In this document: piece after piece, positions 42,815 to 50,832 of the stretch | Position numbering within the stretch: the first letter of the stretch is position 1 | How the letters are laid out: each line of letters starts with the position of its first letter | Source of the DNA: Chloroflexota bacterium | GTDB lineage: Bacteria > Chloroflexota > Dehalococcoidia > Bin125 | DNA: 64,000 nt | Reading direction: 5' to 3' | NCBI GenBank assembly: GCA_028873865.1 | Contig: JAPPNI010000034.1 | Coordinates: 62,001-126,000 of the forward strand | Translations under genes and position numbers: made by a program | The notes under the pieces: model-generated | The model's database searches: none | Told to the model about the DNA's origin: nothing | The model's input: the letters and a program-made list of their open reading frames with translations, nothing else

Positions 42815-43713
42815 CTGCCTTTGACCTCCGGCCAGACCTCCCGCCAGGCGGTCTCGACCGTCTGCAGATATTGATCAACCGGAATCGACAACTCCCGGTC
42901 ATAGCTGGGCATCCCGATGCCGAGGCGGGTGATGCCCATCTCTCGGGCAGCGCTGAGCAAACGCAGCGTGTTCGACATGTCCGCGTCGAGCGGCGGCAGC
43001 CACTGGATCGGGAAGTCATCCGGGTCGCGGTCGTTGGCTTCAAGCTGCGCGCGCAGGCGCTCGATCAGCTCCGCGAGCTGATCCACCGAGGACTGAACGG
43101 GCGCGATCCAGCCGTCGCCGAGGCGGGCCGTACGCTCGATAGCGGCTTGAGCAAATCCGCCGAAGAGAATCGGCGGACCGCCCGGCGTGACCGGCTTGGG
43201 CATCACCGACATCTGGTCGATGTTCACGTAGCGGCCGCTGAACGAAATCGGTTCCTCGGTCCAACAAGCGCGCAGCACGCGGATGTACTCCTCCATCCGG
43301 CTCGGTCGCTGGCGGAAGTTGGCCTGTAGGGCGTCAAACTCCTGCCACTGCCAGCCGATCCCGATGCCCAACCGCATCCGGCCGCCAGAAAGAATGTCGA
43401 TTTCCGCCGCCTGCTTGGCGACCAGCACCGGCTCGCGCTGCGGCAGTACGAGCACGTTGGTCTGCAGCGCCACGCGGCTCGTGATCCCCGCCAGCCAGGC
43501 GAGCGTCGTCAGCACCTCGTGCTGATGCACATCGTCGGTGTAGGGGCCGGTCTGCGGACGATCATCGCGGGCATAGGCGTAGATCACGTGGTCGGCCATC
43601 GAGATGAAATCACAGCCGATCGCCTCGACGCCCTGAGCCCAGTCACGCAACTCCGATACGTCCCAGTGCCAGTGCCAGGCGGGGATCTGACAGCCGAACT
43701 CGAACTGCGCCAT
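42811..43713 (-). CDS. luciferase-like (LLM class) F420-dependent-type oxidoreductase
   Basis: 300 residues with the bacterial luciferase-like TIM barrel. Conserved segments are FISMADHVIYA, VALQTNVLVLPQREPVLVAKQAAEIDILSGGRMRLGIG-type walls, and GGPPILFGGFAQAAIERTARLGDGW. It belongs to the F420-dependent branch by pattern (LGIGIGWQWQEFDAL). It would carry out a hydride transfer on an unknown substrate. It converges with the preceding membrane protein gene, overlapping it by 4 bases. Confidence 0.8.
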   Translation of the reverse strand: MAQFEFGCQIPAWHWHWDVSELRDWAQGVEAIGCDFISMADHVIYAYARDDRPQTGPYTDDVHQHEVLTTLAWLAGITSRVALQTNVLVLPQREPVLVAKQAAEIDILSGGRMRLGIGIGWQWQEFDALQANFRQRPSRMEEYIRVLRACWTEEPISFSGRYVNIDQMSVMPKPVTPGGPPILFGGFAQAAIERTARLGDGWIAPVQSSVDQLAELIERLRAQLEANDRDPDDFPIQWLPPLDADMSNTLRLLSAAREMGITRLGIGMPSYDRELSIPVDQYLQTVETAWREVWPEVKGS

Positions 43714-43804
43714 GGGTCGCTCCCCTCGATACTGGATGGATTCGATCGCGGTCGGTCAGGTGTATCCTAAGCGCATCCCCAAGGCTGCTGGAGACCGGTG
43801 ATGT

Positions 43805-44044
43805 ATGGCGTTGGATGAACGGCATGCTGGTGAAGAGGGCGTCCTGCGAAGCGATATCGCGGACGTCATCGACCGTGCCGCTGCGATGGCGGTCTACGCC
43901 TTCGCGTCCGTAAACCAGGCCGGCGCGACCGAGGGTCTGCGCCTGCCCCCGCAGTTGGCGGAGCACCTGGCCGAGGCGACCTATGTCGACGTCCTGCGCT
44001 ACTCGCTCGACGAATGCACCTGCCCCTGTCACCAGGAACACTAG
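43805..44044 (+). CDS. 79-residue hypothetical protein with a CTCPCH tail
   Basis: The protein is helical (DIADVIDRAAAMAVYAFASV, LPPQLAEHLAEATYVDVLRYSL) and ends in DECTCPCHQEH, three Cys and two His in ten residues that could bind a metal. I recognise no family. A TATCCT -10-like hexamer lies at 43763 with a weak ribosome-binding site (GGAG, 11 bases). The gene stands alone in front of a gene-poor stretch. Confidence 0.5.
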   Translation: MALDERHAGEEGVLRSDIADVIDRAAAMAVYAFASVNQAGATEGLRLPPQLAEHLAEATYVDVLRYSLDECTCPCHQEH

Positions 44045-44521
44045 TCGTCCCATGGCCGGGATCCGGCCCGACGCAGCGCGCTGAGGCATTCCTGTTCACC
44101 TGTTGCCTCCGACACGCACTGTCAAGTCACTAGCCCTGGAAGCACACCTGTACGCATATGATTGATTGTGCTCAACGAGAACATCCAGCCGCGAGGAACC
44201 GACATGGCCCCTGCCAGAATCTGGACGAAACCTGACATTTCCTGCTCGCAGGCCGACAAACACGCCAGAAATCTGGAACGATCTGGACAAATCCGGACTT
44301 TTCCGGACACTTGCCGCGCGAATCCTCAGCCCACATCAGGAGATCCACCCAATCAGGCCAGAATTCCCTCGCCTCCAACCATCTCCTCCCGGATCTCGCG
44401 TCGGGGTGCGGGCATTGACAGGGCGCGATGACCAAACGAGGACCACAACGCAGGGCTACACTGGGATTGACTGCGATCATGCAGACTGGCTCTCACGCAA
44501 CGACATGAAGGAGCACGCGCG
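44045..44521. other. gene-less region with 10-bp-period repeats
   Basis: 477 bases without a supported gene, and visibly less GC-rich than its surroundings. It contains two CCAGA...TCTGG palindromes (44214-44224 and 44265-44276) and runs of similar 10-mers on a 10-bp period (44271-44310: ATCTGGAACG, ATCTGGACAA, ATCCGGACTT, TTCCGGACAC). A TTGACA hexamer near 44415 may be a -35 for the downstream thioredoxin-fold gene, but no good -10 is placed. Short frames on both strands lack ribosome-binding sites. Confidence 0.5.
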
Positions 44522-45157
44522 ATGACGACGGCGACCAAGGAATCCGTGGTAACCCCTGAGCGATTCAAGTCGGGGATGACCTGGAACCAGTACCTAGCCT
44601 TTATCAATTCGGAAGAGAATTTTCAGCGCCTGACCCCGGGTGGCCAACCGCGCGGCGACGCCAACGTTGAGCGCTTCATCCGCAACATGAGCGCCTGGCA
44701 GGTTTCTGAAGAAGGCCGCGAGGCGCTCCAGTCACTGCCGCGCCTGAAGATGCTGGTCCTCGGCGAGGACTGGTGTCCGGATGTCTATCGCGGCTTGCCC
44801 GTGCTCGCCGAGATCGCTGCCACCGCCGGCTGGGAGATTCGCATCTTCGCCCGCGATGAGAACAACGACATCATGTCCGAGTTCCTCAAAGACGGCCAGC
44901 ACGAGTCGATTCCCACCGCGGTGATCTACACCCTCGACCACGAGTACGTCGGCCACTGGATCGAGCGCCCGGCAGTGGCCAACGAGCACATGGCCAACAT
45001 GCAGAAGCTGTTCAGCCGCAAAGAGGGCGAGTCGGAAGACGACATGCGCGCCCGCATCCGCCAGGGCTACCGAGACCTGCAGTCCTCCGACGAGTGGGCC
45101 TCGTGGCGCGACGAGACCGTCAACGAGATCGTCGAACTGGTTCGCAGCAATACGTAG
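44522..45157 (+). CDS. thioredoxin-fold protein with a single Cys (WCPD)
   Basis: 211 residues. A helical N-terminal 70 residues is followed by a thioredoxin domain: LKMLVLGEDWCPDVYRGLPVLAEIA, where the usual WCxxC is WCPDV, so only the first Cys remains, then cis-Pro in ESIPTAVIYTLD. Single-Cys members of this family are known and may act by mixed disulfides or peptide binding. GAAGGAG precedes the ATG. It is followed by an inverted repeat that may end transcription. Confidence 0.75.
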   Translation: MTTATKESVVTPERFKSGMTWNQYLAFINSEENFQRLTPGGQPRGDANVERFIRNMSAWQVSEEGREALQSLPRLKMLVLGEDWCPDVYRGLPVLAEIAATAGWEIRIFARDENNDIMSEFLKDGQHESIPTAVIYTLDHEYVGHWIERPAVANEHMANMQKLFSRKEGESEDDMRARIRQGYRDLQSSDEWASWRDETVNEIVELVRSNT

Positions 45158-45175
45158 CTGCTGCTTGCCGATTCC

Positions 45176-45192
45176 CTCTCCGTCTGGGAGAG
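45176..45192. terminator. weak hairpin after the thioredoxin-fold gene
   Basis: CTCTCC and GGAGAG (45176-45181 and 45187-45192) form a 6-bp stem with a 5-base loop, 19 bases after the stop of the thioredoxin-fold gene and before the convergent phosphatidyltransferase gene. It lacks a T tract, so it may be a terminator or a palindromic repeat. Confidence 0.3.
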
Positions 45193-45204
45193 ATGGTTGG
45201 GGGG

Positions 45205-45870
45205 CTAGTCGCCCCCACCCCCGCCGAATGGGCTGTCGAGCGGCTCGTCCGGTTCCCCGTCTTCGACCACGACTGGCGCGTCCTGTTCAATTGAGCGCAT
45301 CGCCCGCCAGGTGATGAACCATCGCTGCAACGCGGTGAGATTGGTCAGCACGGCGAGCAGCCAGAGGATCGGCAGGATCTGCGCCGAGAGCAGACCGATC
45401 GCCATGATCAGCACGCGCTCGAGCCGCGTGCCCAGCCCGGTGCGGATCCCGACCCCGAACTCACCCGCCTTTGAGCGTGTGTAGCTGACCATCATGCTGC
45501 CGAACAGCGAGACGCCGATCAGCACGATCGCCGTGCGGTCGAAACGCTCGGCGGCGCTGTACCAGATCAGCAGGGCGAAGAGCAGGGCGAAATCGGCCAG
45601 TCGGTCGGAGACCGCATCGAAGACGGCCCCCCAGTCCGATGCGCGCCCGGTCGCACGGGCGACGGCGCCATCGAGCATGTCGAAACTGGCGGCCGCGAGC
45701 ATGACGATCCCGGCCTGCCAGAACCGGCCGTAGGCAGCCAACGTGGCGGCTCCGCCCATGCCCAGCAGGCCGATCAGGGTCAGGGCGTTGGGGGTCAGAC
45801 CGGTCCGCGCAACAGCCCGACCGAGCCGCTCGGAAACGCCAGACGATATCGAGTGGGGGAGGAGAGACAA
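45205..45870 (-). CDS. CDP-alcohol phosphatidyltransferase, probable phosphatidylinositol(-phosphate) synthase
   Basis: 221 residues with about five to six membrane helices. The family motif D-x2-DG-x2-AR-x8-G-x3-D-x3-D is complete at residues 64-89 (DMLDGAVARATG ... G81, D85, D89). It joins a CDP-linked lipid to an alcohol. The neighbouring inositol-phosphate synthase, inositol-phosphatase-family gene and PimA-like mannosyltransferase make inositol the likely acceptor, giving phosphatidylinositol phosphate or phosphatidylinositol. The C-terminal tail is acidic and Gly-rich. It is the last gene of the minus-strand block. Confidence 0.8.
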   Translation of the reverse strand: MSLLPHSISSGVSERLGRAVARTGLTPNALTLIGLLGMGGAATLAAYGRFWQAGIVMLAAASFDMLDGAVARATGRASDWGAVFDAVSDRLADFALLFALLIWYSAAERFDRTAIVLIGVSLFGSMMVSYTRSKAGEFGVGIRTGLGTRLERVLIMAIGLLSAQILPILWLLAVLTNLTALQRWFITWRAMRSIEQDAPVVVEDGEPDEPLDSPFGGGGGD

Positions 45871-45936
45871 GAGTATCTCGAACCAGGCCCGGCCGCCGTG
45901 GATTCACTCTACACAGGCAGCAGGGCGGGAACAGCG

Positions 45937-46830
45937 TCAGTCGTAAAACAGCCGTTTACCGATGAAGAAGAGCAGGAGCGCGAGAGGGATCGCCGCGGCG
46001 ACAAGGATCACATGATTGAGATTGAGCCGCTCGAAGAAGGGCTTCTGTTGCGGTTCGATGTAGGGCCAGGTCAGGAGCAAGGCGCGCTCGGCGTTCCTGG
46101 TGAACTCAGAAATCAGCTTCTCCTCGGGAATGCCGTAGATCTGCTCGATCGCGTCATAGAACGGGACGCCCTGACCGACGGTCCGGAAGAGCTCGGCGAG
46201 CGCTTCGGATCCCCAGTCCTGGATCAACCAGGCGAGCATCCCGCCGGCCTGACCGAAGTACTTGGCCTGGAACTGCCAGGTCGTCGGGACGACCTTCAGT
46301 TGCTCGAGCGTGTAGTACTCCTCGTGATCGAAGATGACCACCGCACCGGCTCGCGTCAGGAAGTAGCCCGGCAGCGGCCCTTGCGACCAGAAACCCAGGG
46401 CGGCTCGCATCCAGAGCGGCACCTCTGCCGCATATCGCCCGGTGGCGGAGTTGATCAGTGCGTTGGTGACCGCGTTGCGCACGTCACCCGACGCGTTGCG
46501 CATTACATGCAACGGAGCCGGCTCCGGGCTCACGCCATCGGGTAGCCGGTGGACATCGGACGGGTCGGCGCCCAGGGGCCAGACAATGACAGTTAGGGGC
46601 TCTTCTATCGATGTCTCGATCAGGTCGCTGACCAGGTCATAGGCGCCCTGCCCGTGGTCGGCGAGATCCTCGGCTCGAAGCTGTCCCTGAGTGTGCCAGA
46701 GCGTGAGGTTATCCCGCTCGGCCGTGGACCATTCAAGATCATCGGTCTGTGCGGACAGCACAACCGGAACCAGGCATCCGACCAGAACGGCCACGAACGA
46801 GACAAACGGGGCGAGCCGATGGAGCTTCAC
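45937..46830 (-). CDS. peptidase MA-family protein lacking the zinc site (pseudopeptidase)
   Basis: 297 residues: signal peptide (about 1-27), an extracytoplasmic domain and a C-terminal membrane helix (VILVAAAIPLALLLFFIG). The domain aligns without gaps to the HELTH-containing protein encoded at 56486 from this region on: RHELTH there is RNAVTN here (Asn119, Asn123), and the distal Glu (LPAWLDEG) is Ala143 (VPLWMRAA). All three zinc ligands and the catalytic Glu are gone, so peptidase activity is not expected. It lies between the PimA-like and phosphatidyltransferase genes, suggesting a role in the same lipid system. Confidence 0.75.
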   Translation of the reverse strand: MKLHRLAPFVSFVAVLVGCLVPVVLSAQTDDLEWSTAERDNLTLWHTQGQLRAEDLADHGQGAYDLVSDLIETSIEEPLTVIVWPLGADPSDVHRLPDGVSPEPAPLHVMRNASGDVRNAVTNALINSATGRYAAEVPLWMRAALGFWSQGPLPGYFLTRAGAVVIFDHEEYYTLEQLKVVPTTWQFQAKYFGQAGGMLAWLIQDWGSEALAELFRTVGQGVPFYDAIEQIYGIPEEKLISEFTRNAERALLLTWPYIEPQQKPFFERLNLNHVILVAAAIPLALLLFFIGKRLFYD

Positions 46831-46845
46831 TGGGTCAGGGTACGG

Positions 46846-47862
46846 TCACTGCAGGGATCGATACAGGTGAACATGCTGCTCCGCGATCGCTCGCGCATCG
46901 AAACGCTCGGCAGCCTCTCGCCCGTTGCGGACCAACTCGTCCCGGCACGCGCCGTCGGATAGCAACCGTTCGAGATTATCGGCCAGCGCTCCGGCGTCGC
47001 CGGGGGTAGAGAGCAGCGCTGCCCGACCACCGTCCGAGGCGATGCGGTAAGCATCGATGTCCGAGGCGGCGACGGGCACACCGGCCGCCATGGCCTCGAT
47101 CAGCACCAACCCGAGCGCTTCACCTCCGAGAGACGGAACCGCCACGCAGGTCGCCGAGGCCAGCAGCCCCGGAATCTGCTGGTGCGGCACAGGTCCGAGA
47201 AACGTGATGCGTGAATCGGATGTTGACCGAGTTGCGGCGGAAACCGGGCCGGCCACGACGAGTCTGGCATCGGCGAGACGTCCCATCGCTTCAACCAGCA
47301 CCGAAAGCCCCTTGCGCGGTTCGTCTCGTCCCAGGAACAGGATCGTGCGTGGCTCGGGATCGCGCTGGACACGGCGAAACGATTGGAGATCGATGCAGGG
47401 GAAGATCTGATGGCTTGTGGGCGAGATGGCGTGGGCTGCGGTCCGGCGTGACAGCTCACTGGCGCAAATCAGGGCGCTGGCTCGATTGAGCAACATCCGA
47501 GAGAGCGGCCTGGTCCAGTGATAGAAGCGTCCGGCGACTGGCTCGGCGGAGTGCAGCGTGGCGACCGTCGGCGCAGAACCTGGATGCAACAGTGAGAGAG
47601 GGCCGGATAGAGGCAGCATCGGTTCCTGGACGTGCAGAATGTCGTGTGGTCTCTTTAGGAAACTGCGCAGCTCGAGCAGGTCCCGGGGATGCAAGGTCAG
47701 GTCGGCGCGAGTACCGCCGAGAGCCACGCGTAGCGGTTGCGACGGAGCGAACACTTCCGACTCGTGACCGAGCTCCATGAGGGCTCGGGACAGGGCAACG
47801 GTGTGGGTCTGGACGCCACCCGGTTGGCTCAGGTCGTAGGGCAGAACATGGTGAATTCGCAC
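46846..47862 (-). CDS. GT4 glycosyltransferase, PimA-like phosphatidylinositol mannosyltransferase
   Basis: 338 residues of GT-B fold. PimA-like segments include LPYDLSQPGGVQTHTVALSRAL, the donor-binding ILFLGRDEPRKGLSVLVEAM, and GGEALGLVLIEAMAAGVPV with the E-x7-E motif and a following SDIDAYR. These are the same landmarks as the mycobacterial GDP-mannose-dependent PI mannosyltransferase. It likely mannosylates phosphatidylinositol at the cytoplasmic membrane face. The start is a GTG without a clear ribosome-binding site; a repeat array lies 86-168 bases upstream. Confidence 0.75.
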   Translation of the reverse strand: MRIHHVLPYDLSQPGGVQTHTVALSRALMELGHESEVFAPSQPLRVALGGTRADLTLHPRDLLELRSFLKRPHDILHVQEPMLPLSGPLSLLHPGSAPTVATLHSAEPVAGRFYHWTRPLSRMLLNRASALICASELSRRTAAHAISPTSHQIFPCIDLQSFRRVQRDPEPRTILFLGRDEPRKGLSVLVEAMGRLADARLVVAGPVSAATRSTSDSRITFLGPVPHQQIPGLLASATCVAVPSLGGEALGLVLIEAMAAGVPVAASDIDAYRIASDGGRAALLSTPGDAGALADNLERLLSDGACRDELVRNGREAAERFDARAIAEQHVHLYRSLQ

Positions 47863-47947
47863 GGTTCGGATGTTCAGGTGAAATCCTTTTCGGCGGCGAG
47901 AAACGTGCGGAAGTTCAGCGTATTGCTGAAGATCGTGCGTTCAGACA

Positions 47948-47987
47948 TTCAGGTTCTTTCAGGTTTTTTCAGGTTCTTTCAGGTTTG
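47948..47987 (+). repeat. four 10-bp tandem units (TTCAGGTTYT)
   Basis: TTCAGGTTCT, TTCAGGTTTT, TTCAGGTTCT and TTCAGGTTTG follow each other without gaps. The period of 10 is close to one helical turn, so all units face the same side of the DNA. Confidence 0.9.
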
Positions 47988-48000
47988 TGCGGCTTGTCCT

Positions 48001-48030
48001 GTTCGGCTCTGTTCGGTTCCGTTCGGCCCA
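48001..48030 (+). repeat. three 10-bp tandem units (GTTCGGYYCY)
   Basis: GTTCGGCTCT, GTTCGGTTCC and GTTCGGCCCA are contiguous, 13 bases after the preceding array and of the same period. Confidence 0.85.
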
Positions 48031-48211
48031 GGATGACGCCTACCGATGTCTGGGCGAAGGCTCGACATCGCCCAGAAAAAACAAGGCCTGGTCGCCGGAT
48101 CGATTCGGACAGGTTTCCGGGCTTCCGATTTGTGACGACCATGCGTTCTGAGACTATCAGGCTCCGCGGGAGTTGGGCGATGCTGGAGTGTGAACGAACC
48201 TGCAGAGAGGC

Positions 48212-48967
48212 TCATCTGCGAAGGCGTCCTAACAGAGCCTTCGGCGTCGCGCTGATTCCGCGCCACTGTTGGCGGAGGAGTCTGCCCGCTCCGATGTGGC
48301 TCAGCCGCGGATATTGGCCAAGCTCACCGCTCGTCGTTCCTGCCTGCAACGCTGCTCGCAATGCGTCCTGACCAGTTCCTGCGAAGGTTGTGACGGCCGA
48401 GCCGACCTGCTCATGGAAATGCGCGTCCGATCCGCCGGTGGTCGCCAGTCCCCAGCGCTGGTTGGCCTCGATGACGCCCCGGCGGCGCCAGCGCGCCGAT
48501 GGGATCGGATTGGCGGTCTCGACGCCGAGGATCGGCGGTTGATCGCCGGCGCGTTCCGGTGTGAGGTCACGGAGCAGGCGGTCGATGTCGCCAATGTTCA
48601 ACGCGATCGGCATGATGGCGCAGGGGTGCGAGATAATCGCGACGCCGCCCTGCTTCCAGATGGCCTCGACCGTTGCGGCGGCGCTGCGGAAGAACGGGAT
48701 CGGCTCCTCGATCCAGAGGGCGAGGATGTGTCCGTGGCGACTGGTGACTTCGCTGCCGATGATGACCTCAACCGGATGATTGGCTCGCGCCGCCGCTTCC
48801 CGGGCGAGATGCGCCCCTCGGGTCTGGTCGTGATCGGTGACGGCGATGATGTCGACACCGCGCCGATGCGCCGCATTGAGAATGGTCAGCGCGTCGTCCA
48901 TGCCATCCGATTCCTCGGTATGGACCTGGAGGTCGGCCCGACCGGTTGTCGGTTCAGAGTCAGTCAT
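48212..48967 (-). CDS. PHP-domain phosphoesterase
   Basis: 251 residues. The PHP metal-ligand motifs are present: ADLQVHTEESDGMDD (motif 1), IIAVTDHDQTRGAHLA (motif 2), VIIGSEVTSRHGHILALW, IISHPCAIMP (His), and the terminal GGSDAHFHEQVG. The family hydrolyses phosphate esters, for example histidinol phosphate or nucleotides, with a trinuclear metal site. The ATG at 48967 overlaps the preceding acyltransferase gene by 8 bases, so it is co-translated with the PI-lipid genes, where a phosphatase role would fit. Confidence 0.85.
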   Translation of the reverse strand: MTDSEPTTGRADLQVHTEESDGMDDALTILNAAHRRGVDIIAVTDHDQTRGAHLAREAAARANHPVEVIIGSEVTSRHGHILALWIEEPIPFFRSAAATVEAIWKQGGVAIISHPCAIMPIALNIGDIDRLLRDLTPERAGDQPPILGVETANPIPSARWRRRGVIEANQRWGLATTGGSDAHFHEQVGSAVTTFAGTGQDALRAALQAGTTSGELGQYPRLSHIGAGRLLRQQWRGISATPKALLGRLRR

Positions 48968-49895
48968 GTGCGACCTCGGCTGGGTGATCGCGCGGGTGCA
49001 GATCGTCCCAGGGCGTATCGCGACAGGGCGCCCAGGGTGATTCGGCGACGCGCCACAGATGCGCATGTTTCTCGATGATCGGCTCGAAGAGGCGGGCGAG
49101 GTTGGCGGTGTTTGTTCGTGTGTCGAGGGCTCGGTTGCCCTTGACCAGCAGGTCCAGCGGGGGCATGAAACTGACGTCGAACTGCAGCCGGTCACGTCCG
49201 GGCCGGCGGACCGCGTACAGCGGCAGCACGTCGGCCTCGGCGCGAAGTGCGAGATCGACCGCGCCGACAGGGAATCGCGCTTGGCGGCCAAAGAATGGCA
49301 CGCAGGTCCCGCCGCCCTGTCGATCGCGATCCCAGAGGATGCAGACCACACCGCCCTCGCGCAAGGTGCGCAAGGCCGAGGCGATGCCGGTCTGCGTGGC
49401 CGTCAGAAACTCGATACCGACGGCCTCGCGCGCCGCGTTGACCGCTTCGAGATGGCGAGGATGGTCAAGCCGTTCGACCAGGGCGACGGCAGGAATGTCC
49501 AATGCCGCCAGGGCCTTGACCGCGACCTCGGGATTGGAGATGTGAGCCGTCGTCAGGACGACTCCCCGACCAGACCCGTGGGAGTCGAGCAGGTGGTCGA
49601 GTCCGGTGACGTGGAGGTGATCGTCAAGCACGCGCCGGGATGAAACAGAAGGCAGGATGGCGAGGTCGACGTAGTAGCGGGCGGTCTCGGCGATGACCTC
49701 GGCCGTGTCTTGGTTGAGCTGTGACGGCGAGTGCTCCGGATGGATGCGCTGGAGGTTGTTGCGAATGCGAATCCGCCTGCGTTCGAGCAGGGGAAGGGCG
49801 AGCGAGGCTGCGCCCTCCGCGAGGGCGTAGACCCACTCGCGAGGGAGAAGCTGATCCAGCCAAGCCAGGATCCTCAGGGCGTACGCGGTCTGCAT
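48960..49895 (-). CDS. lysophospholipid acyltransferase family protein, PatA/LpxL-like (first)
   Basis: 311 residues, an LpxL/HtrB-like acyltransferase. The catalytic His is in LTTAHISNPEVAVKAL, in the H-x4-E form seen in mycobacterial PatA rather than H-x4-D. The downstream CILWDRDRQGGGTCVPFFGRQ segment is the conserved substrate-binding loop. In this locus it probably acylates the mannose or inositol of a PI mannoside. It is preceded by a second acyltransferase 21 bases away on the same strand. Confidence 0.8.
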   Translation of the reverse strand: MQTAYALRILAWLDQLLPREWVYALAEGAASLALPLLERRRIRIRNNLQRIHPEHSPSQLNQDTAEVIAETARYYVDLAILPSVSSRRVLDDHLHVTGLDHLLDSHGSGRGVVLTTAHISNPEVAVKALAALDIPAVALVERLDHPRHLEAVNAAREAVGIEFLTATQTGIASALRTLREGGVVCILWDRDRQGGGTCVPFFGRQARFPVGAVDLALRAEADVLPLYAVRRPGRDRLQFDVSFMPPLDLLVKGNRALDTRTNTANLARLFEPIIEKHAHLWRVAESPWAPCRDTPWDDLHPRDHPAEVAHD

Positions 49896-49916
49896 GCCGA
49901 CATGTTCGCACGAGCG

Positions 49917-50756
49917 TCAGAAGTCGCGGAACTGATACCACTGGTCCGGGGCCGACCGGAGTGGGTACTCGAAGGCTGGCAAGAGTGGTGCGTCTGCGCA
50001 GTGTTCCAGGTCGATGTGCGGTCTGAACCTGAGGTCGTGGCCCAGTCGCTCGGCGGTCAGCGGGATGAGCCTGGCCTCGGTCGATTCAGCGATCCGGTGG
50101 ATTTCGCTGGGGATGTCAACCGCTCGACCGAACAGGGGCTCTTTGAGGACTTGCTCATTTGGCCTCGGCGGCCGATCGAAGAGGATGGCGGCGGTCCCGT
50201 TGGCTTTGAGGTGATCGACGATCTGGCGCAGCCCGCGCCGGCCGCTGGCCGGGGTCATACCAAGTCGGGCCCGCTGTTCCTGGATGGCGCGGTTCAGGGC
50301 CGGGTGGCCGAGATCGTCCACCAGCACCATCGACGGGCCGATCCGGTGGGTGTATGCGCCCCCGAGGATGTCCCAGTTGCCGAAGTGGATCACGGCAAAG
50401 AGGATTGGGCGTCGTCGGTACCACTGTTCAAGCTGTCGCCACTGGTCGGCCCAGGCAGGGTCGTCGCCGCCGACCGCCTCAAAGCAGTCAGCGGGGCTGA
50501 GTTCGTCGAGGCGGACGGCGTCGACGAGGTACTCGCCGTAGCGCTGGAACTGGGCTCGCACGAGCGATGACGCGGGACCGCTCCAGTTGACGTGCGGCAG
50601 CAGATGCTCGGCGTTGCGCCGGGCGGCGTTGCGGCCACGCGGCCAGCCGGCGTAGACCGCGTCCATCAGGCGTCGGGCGGCTGTGTAGGCGGCTTGACGG
50701 GGGAGGATTCGGGCGGCGCGTCCGAGGGTCTGGTAGCCGAGGGCGAGGGGGTGCAT
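49917..50756 (-). CDS. lysophospholipid acyltransferase family protein, LpxL/PatA-like (second)
   Basis: 279 residues. The catalytic motif is VIHFGNWDILGG (H-x4-D), followed by a typical loop AAILFDRPPRPNEQ and LFGRAVDIPSEIHRIAE. Compared with the first acyltransferase it keeps the canonical Asp, so the two probably acylate different positions. It starts 76 bases after the inositol-phosphate synthase stop, separated from it by a double-hairpin repeat. Confidence 0.8.
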   Translation of the reverse strand: MHPLALGYQTLGRAARILPRQAAYTAARRLMDAVYAGWPRGRNAARRNAEHLLPHVNWSGPASSLVRAQFQRYGEYLVDAVRLDELSPADCFEAVGGDDPAWADQWRQLEQWYRRRPILFAVIHFGNWDILGGAYTHRIGPSMVLVDDLGHPALNRAIQEQRARLGMTPASGRRGLRQIVDHLKANGTAAILFDRPPRPNEQVLKEPLFGRAVDIPSEIHRIAESTEARLIPLTAERLGHDLRFRPHIDLEHCADAPLLPAFEYPLRSAPDQWYQFRDF

Positions 50757-50779
50757 GCTGTGCGCGATCGTGGCGCGGG

Positions 50780-50822
50780 CCCCCTCGGTCGCTTCGCGAC
50801 AGCTCCCCCAGAGGGGGAGTTC
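50780..50822. repeat. double-hairpin intergenic repeat
   Basis: Two adjacent hairpins, GTCGC-ttc-GCGAC (50788-50800) and CTCCCCC-aga-GGGGGAG (50803-50819), lie in the 76-base gap between the inositol-phosphate synthase gene and the second acyltransferase gene. It is of a third type, different from the REP families at 20.6 and 25.5 kb, and may also attenuate transcription into the downstream genes. Confidence 0.6.
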
Positions 50823-50832
50823 CCGGACAGGT

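Larger units (their letters stand above)
47863..48211. other. intergenic region with 10-bp-period tandem repeats
   Basis: 349 bases upstream of the PimA-like gene and downstream of the PHP gene, with no supported coding sequence. It contains TTCAGGTTYT four times at 47948-47987 and TTCGG-containing 10-mers three times at 48001-48030, both on a 10-bp period. The only other recognisable content is a short A-run at 48065. Promoter elements for the PimA-like gene must lie here but cannot be placed with certainty. Confidence 0.6.

Noticed and set aside
44166-44525. 119-codon frame in the gene-less region before the thioredoxin-fold gene, and short minus-strand frames there
   Set aside because: No ribosome-binding site, no family, and the sequence is dominated by 10-bp-period repeats and short palindromes.
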